A stretch of 64,000 bases of DNA from Cognataquiflexum aquatile (GCF_003316845.1 NZ_QMIK01000003.1:248001-312000), one strand, 5' to 3'. Numbered from the stretch's first letter, positions 43,809 to 53,011 are shown. Numbers and translations: made by a program. The notes: generated by a model from the letters alone, not told the origin.

Positions 43809-46055
43809 ATGTTTTATAAGTATTTTATCATCTCGCTCTTTATCCTTGCATTTTTTCACTTTCAGAAAGTGAATGCCCATTGTTCCAGTTGTACTGTTTC
43901 GATAAACGGAAATGGAAACCCATCTTCCACTATTGGAAATAATTCTGTTGTATGTTTATCCGGGGTAAGAACTTTACCAATCAATTTCAATAATAGTTCA
44001 GGGGTTACTATTTGTATAGACCCAAGCGGAAGAATAAATGCACCATTTAACAGTTTGACATCCTTGAGTCTCATCAATAATTTCGGGACTTTGACTATGG
44101 GCAACGATTTTAATGGTAATTGGACAATCAATAATTTTTCTACCTTAAACTTCAATACTGACATAAATTCCAACAAGACTGTAAATAATTATGCTGCAAT
44201 GAATGTACAGAGTAATTTGACTGTCAATGGAGTATTGAATAGTATAGGCCAGCTTACAATAGGAGGCAGTGCTGTATTTAATAGCGCTTCAAATGTCAAA
44301 CTTCAAGGTAATACAAGTATTGGAGGGTCTTCCACTATAAGCTCCAATATTGGTTTGGCAGGATCTCTTACCATAGCCGGTTCAGCCCAAATCAATTCAA
44401 ATGCAGGATTTACATCATTGAATGCTAACCAATGTAACAGTATTACTGTAACAGGAGCTTTTTCAAGTAGTGGCTCAATTTCAGGAAATAACCTGAATTA
44501 TATCGGAACCGGATTTTCGCTTTTTGTTAACAAGGCTCCAACCGGTAACTCTACTCTATTGGCCGGTGCTGTGGTAGGTACCTGTAGTGGTGTGGACTGT
44601 TTGGAATTCATCCAACTGGTCAATTCAAATAATGAGCGGGACGAAGTTTACATCTACAGGTGTTCGGGTGAGTTTAAATTGCCCGATGTAATTGATGGGG
44701 AGGAATTAATTGATGCCATGGCTTTGGTTATAGGCGGTGGAGGCGGTGGTGGAATGGGGGAAAGCGCAGGAGGTGGCGGTGCCGGTTCAGTATTATTTGT
44801 AGATGGGTTGACTTTATCTGTTGGCAATACTTATCCAGTCAATATAGGAGCAGGGGGAAGGGGTTCCTATACAGTTAGAGTGCAAGGGAGCAATGGAAGT
44901 CCTTCCAGTTTTTTCGGAATAAATGCAATTGGTGGCGGTGGCGGCGGTTCTTCCTCAACGCATGGTGGGGCAGGACTTTCAGGTGGGTCTGGAGGTGGTG
45001 GAGCTTTTAACAGCACATTATTGGGTGGCTCGAGTATCCCTCCAATAGGTATCTTGGGTATCACTGGGTCTTCTGGAGGTAACGGTAGTCAAAGTGGTAG
45101 TTCTAGTAACAGGTCCGGTGGTGGAGGCGGTGGTGCCAATGGGACAGGTGGCGGAGGCAGTGGTCAAAATCCAGGTTCCGGTGGAAATGGGATATCTTCA
45201 ATGATTTTGGACGGAATAGACGGAGCAAGAATTTTCAATGGTTTTGGAGGTGGAGGCGGAGCTACAGGACGTAACTCAGGAGGACAACAAAGTAGTTCTT
45301 TCGGTGGTGCTTTCGCTGCTAATCGACTAGGAGGAAACGGCAACGCTCTAAATGGAGGTGTTGGTGGAGTGGGCTTAATAAATACCGGTTCTGGAGGTGG
45401 TGCAGGCCGTGGTGGAGGTGGAGATGGTGGAAGTGGAATTGTAATTATCAGGGTCTCTTATAAAGTTCTTCCTGTTGATTTTGTTAATTTCTTTGCCAAA
45501 CACATTACTGAGAACAATAGTGTTGAGTTGAAATGGGCCACTGCCAAAGAATGGGGAAACAGTCATTTCGACATTGAAAGGTCAGTAGATGGGATTAATG
45601 ATTTTAAGAAAGTAGGGGAAGTTCAGGGAATGGGTTGGAAAGATACAGTCTCAGAATATCAATATACTGACCTTAGCTTGCCTCTGACGGGAGGAAATAT
45701 CTACTACAGATTAAAGCAAGTAGATTTTAATGGAAATTTTTCCATTAGCAAAGTGATTTCAGTTAAGGTAAACGGAGTTCAATTTACTCATGGAGTTTGG
45801 AGGGCTTACCCAAATCCAATAAAAGGTGAACAGCTACGCATTAGTTTACTTGACGGCTCACAATACAACATGGAGAAAATCAAATTCAGAATTATCCATC
45901 CAACATCCGTCTCTAGGGAGATTTCTGTAAATTCAGAAAATGAAATGAACGATGCAATTGCACAGATGATAGGTAGCATTCCAAATGGTGTATTCGTAGT
46001 GGAAGTTAGTTGGGGGAAAAAAGTGGAGCATATCAAGGTATTGAAAAAAAGATAG
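43809..46055 (+). CDS. Glycine-rich T9SS-secreted adhesin-like protein (first)
   Basis: A 748-residue exported protein with signal peptide MFYKYFIISLFILAFFHFQK through VNA. Residues about 25-250 form regular short beta repeats rich in Asn, Ser and Gly (TINNFSTLNFNTDINSNKTV, NSIGQLTIGGSAVFNSASNV), a probable beta-solenoid. Residues about 300-550 are a glycine-rich domain with runs such as VIGGGGGGGMGES and SGGGGGGANGTGGGGSG, similar to the 'glycine-rich domain' of surface and phage proteins. The last ~190 residues hold the pre-sorting module (VELKWATAKEWGNSHFDIER) and a type A sorting domain (GVWRAYPNPIKGEQLRISLL). The C-terminus is strongly similar to that of the next gene, marking a duplicated export module. 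A role in adhesion or matrix is inference. Confidence 0.9.
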   Translation: MFYKYFIISLFILAFFHFQKVNAHCSSCTVSINGNGNPSSTIGNNSVVCLSGVRTLPINFNNSSGVTICIDPSGRINAPFNSLTSLSLINNFGTLTMGNDFNGNWTINNFSTLNFNTDINSNKTVNNYAAMNVQSNLTVNGVLNSIGQLTIGGSAVFNSASNVKLQGNTSIGGSSTISSNIGLAGSLTIAGSAQINSNAGFTSLNANQCNSITVTGAFSSSGSISGNNLNYIGTGFSLFVNKAPTGNSTLLAGAVVGTCSGVDCLEFIQLVNSNNERDEVYIYRCSGEFKLPDVIDGEELIDAMALVIGGGGGGGMGESAGGGGAGSVLFVDGLTLSVGNTYPVNIGAGGRGSYTVRVQGSNGSPSSFFGINAIGGGGGGSSSTHGGAGLSGGSGGGGAFNSTLLGGSSIPPIGILGITGSSGGNGSQSGSSSNRSGGGGGGANGTGGGGSGQNPGSGGNGISSMILDGIDGARIFNGFGGGGGATGRNSGGQQSSSFGGAFAANRLGGNGNALNGGVGGVGLINTGSGGGAGRGGGGDGGSGIVIIRVSYKVLPVDFVNFFAKHITENNSVELKWATAKEWGNSHFDIERSVDGINDFKKVGEVQGMGWKDTVSEYQYTDLSLPLTGGNIYYRLKQVDFNGNFSISKVISVKVNGVQFTHGVWRAYPNPIKGEQLRISLLDGSQYNMEKIKFRIIHPTSVSREISVNSENEMNDAIAQMIGSIPNGVFVVEVSWGKKVEHIKVLKKR

Positions 46056-46495
46056 CATTGGTTTTTTAACCTTCATACATACCAAAAACCCAGAATTGGG
46101 TATTTGTTGGTATTTCTTATCTCAGATCCATTTTCATTATGAAGACAAACTAGCAAGAAAAATTGAATGGCTCAGGCTGATCTCAATATGAATTGCTATG
46201 TGCTAAGGTGTAGGATTAACCACAAGCAAAACGAAATTAGGCAACACTTTGGACCACCTTGTAGGTAATCAAAAGTTTTTCTGGATTTTAATTTTTTTAA
46301 AAATAGTATGCTAAATATTTTTTTATTGTTTCTTTATAAATTTTAAAATAATATAAAAAGAATATAAAATAAGAATAAAATTATTTAAATACTTTTTTAT
46401 TTATCCATAACGAGATAAAATAAAATATTTAGTATAAAAAGTGAATATAAAACATTGATTTAGAATTTTTTTTATTGCAAACAAATGCATTAATT
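46056..46495. other. Very AT-rich intergenic region with a hairpin
   Basis: At 46079-46113 a two-part hairpin (ATACCAA with TTGGTAT outside, ACCCA with TGGGT inside) may help end the upstream transcript. From about 46285 to 46460 the sequence is close to 90 percent A+T with no gene seen. It may be a promoter-upstream or nucleoid-protein-binding tract for the next cargo gene. Confidence 0.5.
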
Positions 46496-46510
46496 TGTAT
46501 TTGAAATACA
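46496..46510 (+). promoter_or_regulatory. Palindromic promoter-region element shared by both glycine-rich cargo genes
   Basis: TGTATTTGAAATACA is a perfect 7-1-7 inverted repeat. The context TAATTTGTATTTGAAATACA matches, apart from a 2-base insertion, the sequence at 43750-43770 upstream of the other cargo. The left half, TGTATTTG, also resembles a -7 element (TAnnTTTG, one mismatch). Confidence 0.5.
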
Positions 46511-46558
46511 TTAATATTTTAATGTAATTTTAATATCGGTTTTTTATCGCACCAAAAA

Positions 46559-49150
46559 ATGAAAAAATCTTACATTTTATCCATACTTGCAGGTCTGCTA
46601 TTGATCATTTTTAATGCCTTATTTTTTGGGGGTGAAGCTTATGGGCAAATAGCTCAAAGAGGGACCTCAACATTTGCCGAAACGCCTAATGTGCCAAATA
46701 ACTCTAGCCTTACAATTCCAAAACCAACAGGAGTTGTTGCCGGCGATGTCCTAATTGCAAATATTGTACAAAATGAAACTGATAACGACAATGGTGGTCT
46801 TTCAGCAGCAACTGCTTCAGGATGGTTATTAATTGATGGAAGAATTTTTTATTCTGAGGGAACAAGTAATGGTAATAATGCTTGGTACGGGACTGTTCTT
46901 TACCGAGTAGCAGATGGCTTAGAAGGTGCTGCCTTTACATTTAATCTACCTAATTCAAGAGCGGATATGGCTGTTGGGTCAATAATGGCTTTTTCAGGGG
47001 TTGATGTTACTGGAGGAGTCCATGCCAATGGTACTGCTGGTGGTCCATTTGACGTGGATCCCGGAATTTTAAATATTCAAACCAACCCTGACGACGATAT
47101 CTCAACAGGTTCCGGGATAACCACGGTAACAAATAATGCTGCGGTCATTATGCTTGCCCAGACAACCGACAACATAACTTTCAACAATACAGGAGGAAAC
47201 CAATGGAGAACTGGAAATGACGGGAATCTTACAGAAATCCTAGATAGAAATACGGATAGAGCAGATGATGGTTCGATAGGTGCCGCTTGGATTACTAAGG
47301 CTATTGCAGGTAATACAGGAATAGGTGAAGTTCGAATTTCAGAAAATGAAAGGAGAGCCTCTATACTACTTGCTCTCAGATCTCCAAGAATTTGTGCTCC
47401 ACTTAGTATTACTTCCCAAAGTACGGCAACACAAACGACATGCATTGGGGAAGCATTTAATTCGATATCGGTAACGGCATCAGGAACCGAACTTACTTAC
47501 CAATGGTACAGTAACTCCTCTGCATCAACTAGTAACGGGACAATAATTTCCGGAGCTACTTCAGCATTTTATACTCCGCCTTCAACTTCAATAGGAACAA
47601 CTTACTACTATGTCGTCGTGGGAGATTCTTGCGGGGCATCTCGGACCAGCGCTATTTCAGGAGCATTTATAGTTTCTGCCTGCCCCTGCTTCACAATTTT
47701 GGATAATGGGTCTTTATCAGGCGTTACAATTATTCAATTCAACAGGAATTGTACTTGGGAAGCTCCTGAGGGACTTCTTGATTTTGAGGTTTTGGTCGTC
47801 GGCGGTGGCGGTGGCGGTGGATATGGGAATGGTGGCGGTGGAGGAGGTGGCGGTATTGTACATGCACGAGTTGATGTAGAAGCAAGGCTGGTAAGTGGTC
47901 TTCCTGCAGGGAGTATCTTTCAGATTCAGGTTGGAATTGGTGGATCCGGAGCTACAGTTGACAATGTGAAAGGCCTTCAAGGTTCTAATTCTATTTTTGA
48001 TCAAGGAGGACTATATCAAATATTTGCAGGTGGCGGAGGAGGCGGTGGTTCCGAAAATAATCAAGAGGGAGGAATTGGTCTAATCTCATCGCGAAATTTA
48101 ACGACTCTTGGTTTTAGCACTTTTCTTCTGAGGGGTGGGTCCGGTGGTGGCGGGGCTGATGGTGAAGACGGTGGAAATGGTCAAAACGGTGCAGGAAACG
48201 GTGGGGATTCTGATGACGAAGAATCAGGTGGCGGTGGCGGTGGTGTTTCTGGCAACGGTTTAGATTCGGATGGGGATGAAGGGGGTGATGGTGGTTTAGG
48301 TTTACAGTTTTCAAGTTTTGATATTGTATCCAACAGGTTTTTTGGTGCAGGTGGAGGCGGTGGAGGCCAGGGGGATGCGGGAAATGGAGGAAGTGGAGGA
48401 AGTGGCGGTGCAGGTGGAGAAGGGGAAGATGGTGATCCATTACCAGGAAGACTTGGCAGAAATGGGGTCGCACCCGGTTCAGGAGGCGGAGGCGGTGCCG
48501 AAGAGGCTGCAGGCGGCAATGGGGCTAGAGGTATGGTTTTTATAGGCTATGCCAATTCAAGGATTTTACCGGTAGAATATGTTTCTCTTGAGGCAGAATT
48601 TAATGTAGAAGAAAGACAAACCGAATTGACATGGACTACTTCCATGGAAAGGGAAAATTCCCATTTTGAAGTTCAAAGGTCAACAGATGGATTGAAAAGT
48701 TGGGATGTGATAGGAAATGTAGAGGGGATGGGTTGGTCGGATGCCCCTGTAGATTATAGGTTTGAGGATGTGAACCCGAGCATTGCAGGAGGAACGGTTT
48801 ATTACCGTTTGAATCAGGTTGATTTTGATGGCACATCAAGTCTCAGTAAAGTCTTGTCAGTTAAAGTTCCCGGTGTTCAATTTACCCAAGGAGTATGGAG
48901 GGCATATCCAAACCCGACAAGCGGAGAACAACTACGTGTCAGCTTGCTTGATAAGTCCCAATATTCCGGAGAAGATATTGCCTTCAAAATCATACATCCA
49001 ACCTCAATCTCCAAGGCTGTGTCCGTGACCTCTGAAAATGAAATGAATGAGGCTATTTCGCAGATGATCAGAAGCGTTCCAAAGGGTGTTTTCGTAATCG
49101 AACTCACTTGGGGACAAAAAATCGAACATATAAAAGTCCTTAAAAAGTAA
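46559..49150 (+). CDS. Glycine-rich T9SS-secreted adhesin-like protein (second)
   Basis: An 863-residue exported protein with signal peptide ending near GGEAYG-QIAQ. Residues about 30-280 are a jelly-roll-like domain (RGTSTFAETPNVPNNSSLTI, then VGSIMAFSGVDVTGGVHANG and RRASILLALRSPRI) of the kind found in large surface proteins. About 285-375 is an Ig-like repeat (TYQWYSNSSASTSNGTIISG). About 380-660 is a glycine-rich domain (VVGGGGGGGYGNGGGGGGGG). The last ~200 residues are the pre-sorting module (TELTWTTSMERENSHFEVQR) and type A sorting domain (GVWRAYPNPTSGEQLRVSLL), nearly the same as in the gene at 43809. The N-terminal parts of the two genes differ, so modules have been exchanged or one gene diverged. 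Confidence 0.9.
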   Translation: MKKSYILSILAGLLLIIFNALFFGGEAYGQIAQRGTSTFAETPNVPNNSSLTIPKPTGVVAGDVLIANIVQNETDNDNGGLSAATASGWLLIDGRIFYSEGTSNGNNAWYGTVLYRVADGLEGAAFTFNLPNSRADMAVGSIMAFSGVDVTGGVHANGTAGGPFDVDPGILNIQTNPDDDISTGSGITTVTNNAAVIMLAQTTDNITFNNTGGNQWRTGNDGNLTEILDRNTDRADDGSIGAAWITKAIAGNTGIGEVRISENERRASILLALRSPRICAPLSITSQSTATQTTCIGEAFNSISVTASGTELTYQWYSNSSASTSNGTIISGATSAFYTPPSTSIGTTYYYVVVGDSCGASRTSAISGAFIVSACPCFTILDNGSLSGVTIIQFNRNCTWEAPEGLLDFEVLVVGGGGGGGYGNGGGGGGGGIVHARVDVEARLVSGLPAGSIFQIQVGIGGSGATVDNVKGLQGSNSIFDQGGLYQIFAGGGGGGGSENNQEGGIGLISSRNLTTLGFSTFLLRGGSGGGGADGEDGGNGQNGAGNGGDSDDEESGGGGGGVSGNGLDSDGDEGGDGGLGLQFSSFDIVSNRFFGAGGGGGGQGDAGNGGSGGSGGAGGEGEDGDPLPGRLGRNGVAPGSGGGGGAEEAAGGNGARGMVFIGYANSRILPVEYVSLEAEFNVEERQTELTWTTSMERENSHFEVQRSTDGLKSWDVIGNVEGMGWSDAPVDYRFEDVNPSIAGGTVYYRLNQVDFDGTSSLSKVLSVKVPGVQFTQGVWRAYPNPTSGEQLRVSLLDKSQYSGEDIAFKIIHPTSISKAVSVTSENEMNEAISQMIRSVPKGVFVIELTWGQKIEHIKVLKK

Positions 49151-49165
49151 CCAAACATTGATTTT

Positions 49166-49208
49166 AACAAAGCCTCTAAAAGTGTCCACTCTTAGAGGCT
49201 TTGTTGTT
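49166..49208 (+). terminator. Rho-independent terminator of the second glycine-rich gene
   Basis: AACAAAGCCTCTAA on the left pairs with TTAGAGGCTTTGTT on the right (ending 49205) around AAGTGTCCACTC; a weak T-rich tail (GTTTGG) follows. Confidence 0.7.
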
Positions 49209-49325
49209 TGGTACATCCATGAATAAAGGGAGAAAGGCCGCTACATCCGGCTTCGGTCTTCGGTCTTCCGTCCCGTATGAAGCAGAAAATTGGGTTATTG
49301 GCAAAGAAGCTGATATCCACAAAAT

Positions 49326-49748
49326 TCACCTCTTCTCTTCATACCAGGTCTTGTGGACGATTTTCCATTGGCCATCTTTTTTGATCAATGTCAGGAAATC
49401 GTAATAGTAGATCCCCGGCCAGAAAAGTTCGGTTTTGGCCAAAGCAGTATTTCCTTTCAATTCAATTTCCAAAAGGATGTTTTTGTACTTCGAAGGATCT
49501 CTTTTTTCTCCCTTTGCCGTTCCGTTTGCCCAATCCTCAAAAGTTGTTACCGTAAAATTCTCCCCCCGATACCCTATCAACCTCGCTTCAGGGATGAAAG
49601 CTTTTTCAAGTTTCCCCTTGTCCCTTTGGATCATGCCATCAAAATACAATTGCACAGTGGCGGCAATAGCCTCCTTTTCTTCTTTTTCAGATTGTGAAAA
49701 AGCAAAAAATGGAATCAGGAAAAACCATGGAAGCAATAGGAATTTCAT
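49326..49748 (-). CDS. NTF2-like / putative lumazine-binding secreted protein
   Basis: A 140-residue protein with signal peptide MKFLLLPWFFLIPFFAFS, cleaved before QSEK. The mature part follows the Lumazine_bd_2/SnoaL-like NTF2 fold: AAIAATVQLYFDGMIQRDKG, EKAFIPEARLIGY, then NTALAKTELFWPGIYYYDFL and the closing DGQWKIVHKTWYEEK. It is related in fold to the truncated gene at the left edge of the window. In this family small secreted members have unknown roles. It is transcribed towards the T9SS cluster, as a single gene. Confidence 0.9.
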   Translation of the reverse strand: MKFLLLPWFFLIPFFAFSQSEKEEKEAIAATVQLYFDGMIQRDKGKLEKAFIPEARLIGYRGENFTVTTFEDWANGTAKGEKRDPSKYKNILLEIELKGNTALAKTELFWPGIYYYDFLTLIKKDGQWKIVHKTWYEEKR

Positions 49749-49767
49749 TTTTTTGGGAATTTGGAAT

Positions 49768-49808
49768 TTAAAAAAAGAACTTTGCCAAAGTTTTAAACTT
49801 TGGCAAAG
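49768..49808 (-). terminator. Rho-independent terminator of serS
   Basis: CTTTGCCAAAGTTT (49780-49793) pairs with AAACTTTGGCAAAG (49795-49808). On the minus strand TTCTTTTTTT follows. The stop of serS is 11 bp upstream. Confidence 0.88.
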
Positions 49809-49818
49809 ATTGGATAAA

Positions 49819-51096
49819 TCAAAATCCTATGGTATCAAAACCGAGATAAGGCACCAAGACTTTTGGCATTTTGATACCGGTTTCGGTTTGATTGTTTTCC
49901 AAAATGGAGGCTACGATCCTCGGCAATGCCAATGCGCTGCCGTTGAGTGTGTGTGCCAAAGTGGTTTTTTTATCCTCGCTTTTAAAGCGGAGCTTAAGTC
50001 TGTTGGCCTGAAATGATTCAAAATTACTAACAGAACTTACTTCAAGCCACCTCTCCTGCGCAGCGGAGAATACTTCCATATCATAGGTGAGCGCAGAAGT
50101 AAATCCCATATCACCCCCGCAAAGTCTCAAAACCCGATAAGGCAACTCCAGCTTTTGTAACAATCCCTGAACATAGAGGCTCATTTCCTCCAAAGCTTGG
50201 TAAGAATGCTCAGGATGGGAAAGGTGGACTATCTCCACTTTGTCAAATTGATGCAGTCTGTTCAAACCCCTCACATGGGCTCCCCAACTTCCCGCTTCTC
50301 TTCTGAAACAAGGTGTGTAGCCCACATTTTTGATAGGGAAATCAGATTCATTCAATATCACATCTCTGTAAATGTTTGTAATCGGAACTTCTGCCGTTGG
50401 GATCAGAAAAAGCTTGTCTACCGTGGCCTCATACATTTGGCCTTCCTTGTCGGGCAATTGTCCTGTGCCGTAACCGGAATCTTCATTTACCAAAATCGGT
50501 GGCTGAATCTCCAGATAACCTGCTTTCAGGGCTTCATCCAAAAAGAAATTGATGAGCGCACGCTGCAGTCTCGCTCCTTTTCCTTTGTAGACAGGAAATC
50601 CCGCACCGGCGATTTTGGTTCCAAGTTCAAAATCGATAATGTCGTATTTTTTGATCAGCTCCCAATGCGGTTGTTTGTTGTCAGGCAAAGCCGGAATTTC
50701 CCCATGGGTCAGGACGATTTCATTGTCTTCTGCAGACTTTCCCTTTGGTACTGAAAAGTGGGGGATATTTGGGATGGTATATAAAAGCTGTTTGAGTTCT
50801 TCCTCCGTCTGACTGAAGATATCCTCTAAGGATTTTACCTTATCCTTGATCTCGGAAGTAAATGTTTTTATCTTCTCGGCTTCCTCCTTTTTACCCTCCC
50901 GCATCAAAATCCCGATTTCTTTGGAATAATTATTGGATTCTGACTGAAGGGAGTCCCTTTGGGATTGGGTTTCTTTTCTCTTGTTATCCAGGTCCAGAAC
51001 CTGAATTAGAACATCCTGTGCATTGGGGAAATTACGTTTTTGTAATCCTGCCAAGGTATTCTCAAAATTATCCCTGATTGTATTTACGAGTAGCAT
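49819..51096 (-). CDS. serS: Seryl-tRNA synthetase
   Basis: A 425-residue class II synthetase that charges tRNA-Ser. The start at 51096 (MLLVNTIRDNFENTLAGLQK) fits the usual N-terminus; the frame is open to 51171 but that part lies across the likely promoter. The N-terminal ~110 residues form the long antiparallel coiled coil (QSQRDSLQSESNNYSKEIG). Class II motifs follow: LFLIPTAEVPITNIYRD, TPCFRREAGSWGAHVRGLNR (motif 2) and LNGSALALPRIVASILENNQ (motif 3). Confidence 0.97.
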   Translation of the reverse strand: MLLVNTIRDNFENTLAGLQKRNFPNAQDVLIQVLDLDNKRKETQSQRDSLQSESNNYSKEIGILMREGKKEEAEKIKTFTSEIKDKVKSLEDIFSQTEEELKQLLYTIPNIPHFSVPKGKSAEDNEIVLTHGEIPALPDNKQPHWELIKKYDIIDFELGTKIAGAGFPVYKGKGARLQRALINFFLDEALKAGYLEIQPPILVNEDSGYGTGQLPDKEGQMYEATVDKLFLIPTAEVPITNIYRDVILNESDFPIKNVGYTPCFRREAGSWGAHVRGLNRLHQFDKVEIVHLSHPEHSYQALEEMSLYVQGLLQKLELPYRVLRLCGGDMGFTSALTYDMEVFSAAQERWLEVSSVSNFESFQANRLKLRFKSEDKKTTLAHTLNGSALALPRIVASILENNQTETGIKMPKVLVPYLGFDTIGF

Positions 51097-51126
51097 AGTA
51101 TATGGTAGAGTGTTCTGTTGCTTATA

Positions 51127-51134
51127 CAAAGATA
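51127..51134 (-). promoter_or_regulatory. Putative -7 element of serS
   Basis: On the minus strand TATCTTTG matches TAnnTTTG, 31 bases before the serS ATG. A -33 TTTG at the right distance is lacking (CTTG is 17 bases upstream). Confidence 0.35.
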
Positions 51135-51184
51135 AGGATGTTCCCCAAAACCAAGGGGGAATGCAGGACATATCTCCTGCCTGA

Positions 51185-51952
51185 TTATTGGATTACAATG
51201 GTTTTTTGGGCGCTTGAAAACGGACCCTCCATGCTCTTTCCATTTTGGTTGGAAAGATTCAGTTGGATAAGATGTTCGCCTTTTGGGAGATTTAAAATAC
51301 GGACCGGGTTGATTTCGGTGATCTCATAATGAAAATCACCCACTTTAATTTCAACCTGCAAGTTGTCCAGAAGCATATCCCCTCCTATGACCAAAAAATC
51401 TATGGTTACCTCTTCCCCTTCTAAGTAAGTTTGTCCGTTGACAGGCAAGTTGAGGGCAAGATAAGGTTCGGAGGAATAGGGGAAAGGCCTTGTATTTCCC
51501 ACCATAAACTCCCTGTCGACATAATTTCCAAATTCTTTGAGTGCCAAACCCTGACTGTCTACCAGATAAGCTACAATCCTATAAGTACCTTCCTTTAATT
51601 CCTGTTGGAAAATCGGGGAATTGTGGCCTACAGGATCGCCGGAATTCAGAATGGTATTCAGCTTAAAACCGTCCAAATCTTCACCGAAAGGGTAATTTTT
51701 GATGTTGAATTCGAATGGGATTCTTCCCGGACTGAATTTTTGGTTGCTGAGCGGTGCGTACATCTCGATGATGGCGTCCGGATATTCTTTTTCCTCCTCA
51801 TAAAAATAAAAGCTGACCTCTTTTTTCTCAATTTCCAAACTGTCAGAACCGGTCATTTCAAAGACTTTCTCTTCTTTTTTTTCTTTTAAACTACAGGAAT
51901 GAAAAAGAAAAACCAGTACAGGCAACCAAAAATAGAGAGTCGTTTTTTTCAT
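51185..51952 (-). CDS. Lipoprotein with Ig-like beta domains, unknown function
   Basis: A 255-residue lipoprotein (signal to LVFLFHSC, lipidated Cys, then SLKEKKEEK). After an acidic linker the mature part looks like two Ig-like beta-sandwiches: MYAPLSNQKFSPGRIPFEFN with GTYRIVAYLVDSQGLAL, and LNLPVNGQTYLEGEEVTIDF with PKGEHLIQLNLSNQNGKSME. This is the general form of bacterial surface or periplasmic carbohydrate-associated domains, but no binding site is seen. It is divergent from the oxygenase gene at 52028 and close to serS. Confidence 0.83.
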   Translation of the reverse strand: MKKTTLYFWLPVLVFLFHSCSLKEKKEEKVFEMTGSDSLEIEKKEVSFYFYEEEKEYPDAIIEMYAPLSNQKFSPGRIPFEFNIKNYPFGEDLDGFKLNTILNSGDPVGHNSPIFQQELKEGTYRIVAYLVDSQGLALKEFGNYVDREFMVGNTRPFPYSSEPYLALNLPVNGQTYLEGEEVTIDFLVIGGDMLLDNLQVEIKVGDFHYEITEINPVRILNLPKGEHLIQLNLSNQNGKSMEGPFSSAQKTIVIQ

Positions 51953-51981
51953 AGTGATGAAAGTCTAACAGCTAAATTATC

Positions 51982-51989
51982 TAAATTTG
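51982..51989 (+). promoter_or_regulatory. Putative -7 element of the oxygenase-chrA pair
   Basis: TAAATTTG matches TAnnTTTG, 39 bases before the start at 52028. No clear TTTG lies at -33. Confidence 0.35.
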
Positions 51990-52027
51990 GGATATATTGC
52001 TGAATAATAAAAAACAAAATTTCGTAG

Positions 52028-53008
52028 ATGAAAGATATTTTATACAATGAAATCCCTTCTTTGGATCTTGCGGATTTCACTTCAGGCAACCCGGATCAAA
52101 AGAAGGCTTTTGTCCAAAAGCTGGGAGAAGCATATAACAACATTGGATTTGTGGCCATCAAAAACCACGGATTGGGCAAAGAACTACAGGATAAGCTGTA
52201 TGCGGTGATCAGGAAATTTTTTTCTTTGCCGGATGATGTCAAAGCCAAATATGAAAAGCCTGAAATCGGATTTCAAAGAGGATATACCGGCAAAGGAAAA
52301 GAACATGCGAAAGGAAGGAATACCGGTGATCTTAAGGAATTTTACCATGTAGGACAGGAGTTGGATACCATCCCGGACAGTGATGAGACCAAGAAAGAAT
52401 ATCCTGATAATATTTGGCCTTCCGAAGTTCCCGAGTTTAAGGATATCGCAAACGAAGCTTACCGAACACTAGAGGCTGCGGGCAAAAATATGCTCAAAGC
52501 AATTGCCCTTTACCTAGAGTTGGATGAAAATTACTTTGAAGATAAAGTGGCCTACGGCAATTCAATTTTGAGGCAAATCCATTATTTCCCTATCGAAAAT
52601 CCTGACGCTGTCCCGGCAGATGCAGTACGCGCCGCTGAGCATGGGGATATCAACCTGATCACTTTACTCATGGGTGCAAGTGCGGATGGTCTTCAGGTAT
52701 TGAGAAAAGACGGGAAATGGATTCCGATCACTGCACTTCCAGACCAATTGGTCGTGAATGTGGGTGACATGCTGGAGAGACTTACCAACAAAAAATTGAA
52801 ATCCACGATCCACCGTGTTGTGAATCCGCCTCGGGAAATGATGCACACAAGCAGGTATTCCATACCTTTCTTTATGCATCCAAGGTCTGAGATGGACCTG
52901 ACATGTCTTGAAAGCTGCGTTGATGCCGCTCATCCCAAGCAATTTGAAGATGCTACAGCCGGGGAGTTTTTGGAAGAGAGACTCCGTGAATTGGGTTTAA
53001 AGAAATAA
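52028..53008 (+). CDS. Isopenicillin N synthase-family Fe(II)/2-oxoglutarate oxygenase
   Basis: A 326-residue double-stranded beta-helix dioxygenase. The N-terminal family domain is clear (IPSLDLADFTSGNPDQKKAF, NIGFVAIKNHGLGKELQD). The iron ligands are HxD in AEHGDINLITLLMGA and the distal His in STIHRVVNP, and the 2-oxoglutarate-binding RxS is in TSRYSIPFFMHP. Plant and fungal relatives make hormones or antibiotics; free-standing bacterial members have mostly unknown substrates. It is 3 bp upstream of a chromate-transporter-like gene, and the two likely form one transcript, though a functional link is not evident. Confidence 0.92.
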   Translation: MKDILYNEIPSLDLADFTSGNPDQKKAFVQKLGEAYNNIGFVAIKNHGLGKELQDKLYAVIRKFFSLPDDVKAKYEKPEIGFQRGYTGKGKEHAKGRNTGDLKEFYHVGQELDTIPDSDETKKEYPDNIWPSEVPEFKDIANEAYRTLEAAGKNMLKAIALYLELDENYFEDKVAYGNSILRQIHYFPIENPDAVPADAVRAAEHGDINLITLLMGASADGLQVLRKDGKWIPITALPDQLVVNVGDMLERLTNKKLKSTIHRVVNPPREMMHTSRYSIPFFMHPRSEMDLTCLESCVDAAHPKQFEDATAGEFLEERLRELGLKK

Positions 53009-53011
53009 GCC

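Noticed and set aside
48114-48519. His/Pro-rich minus-strand frames
   Set aside because: They are antisense to glycine codons (GGN) of a glycine-rich cargo gene.
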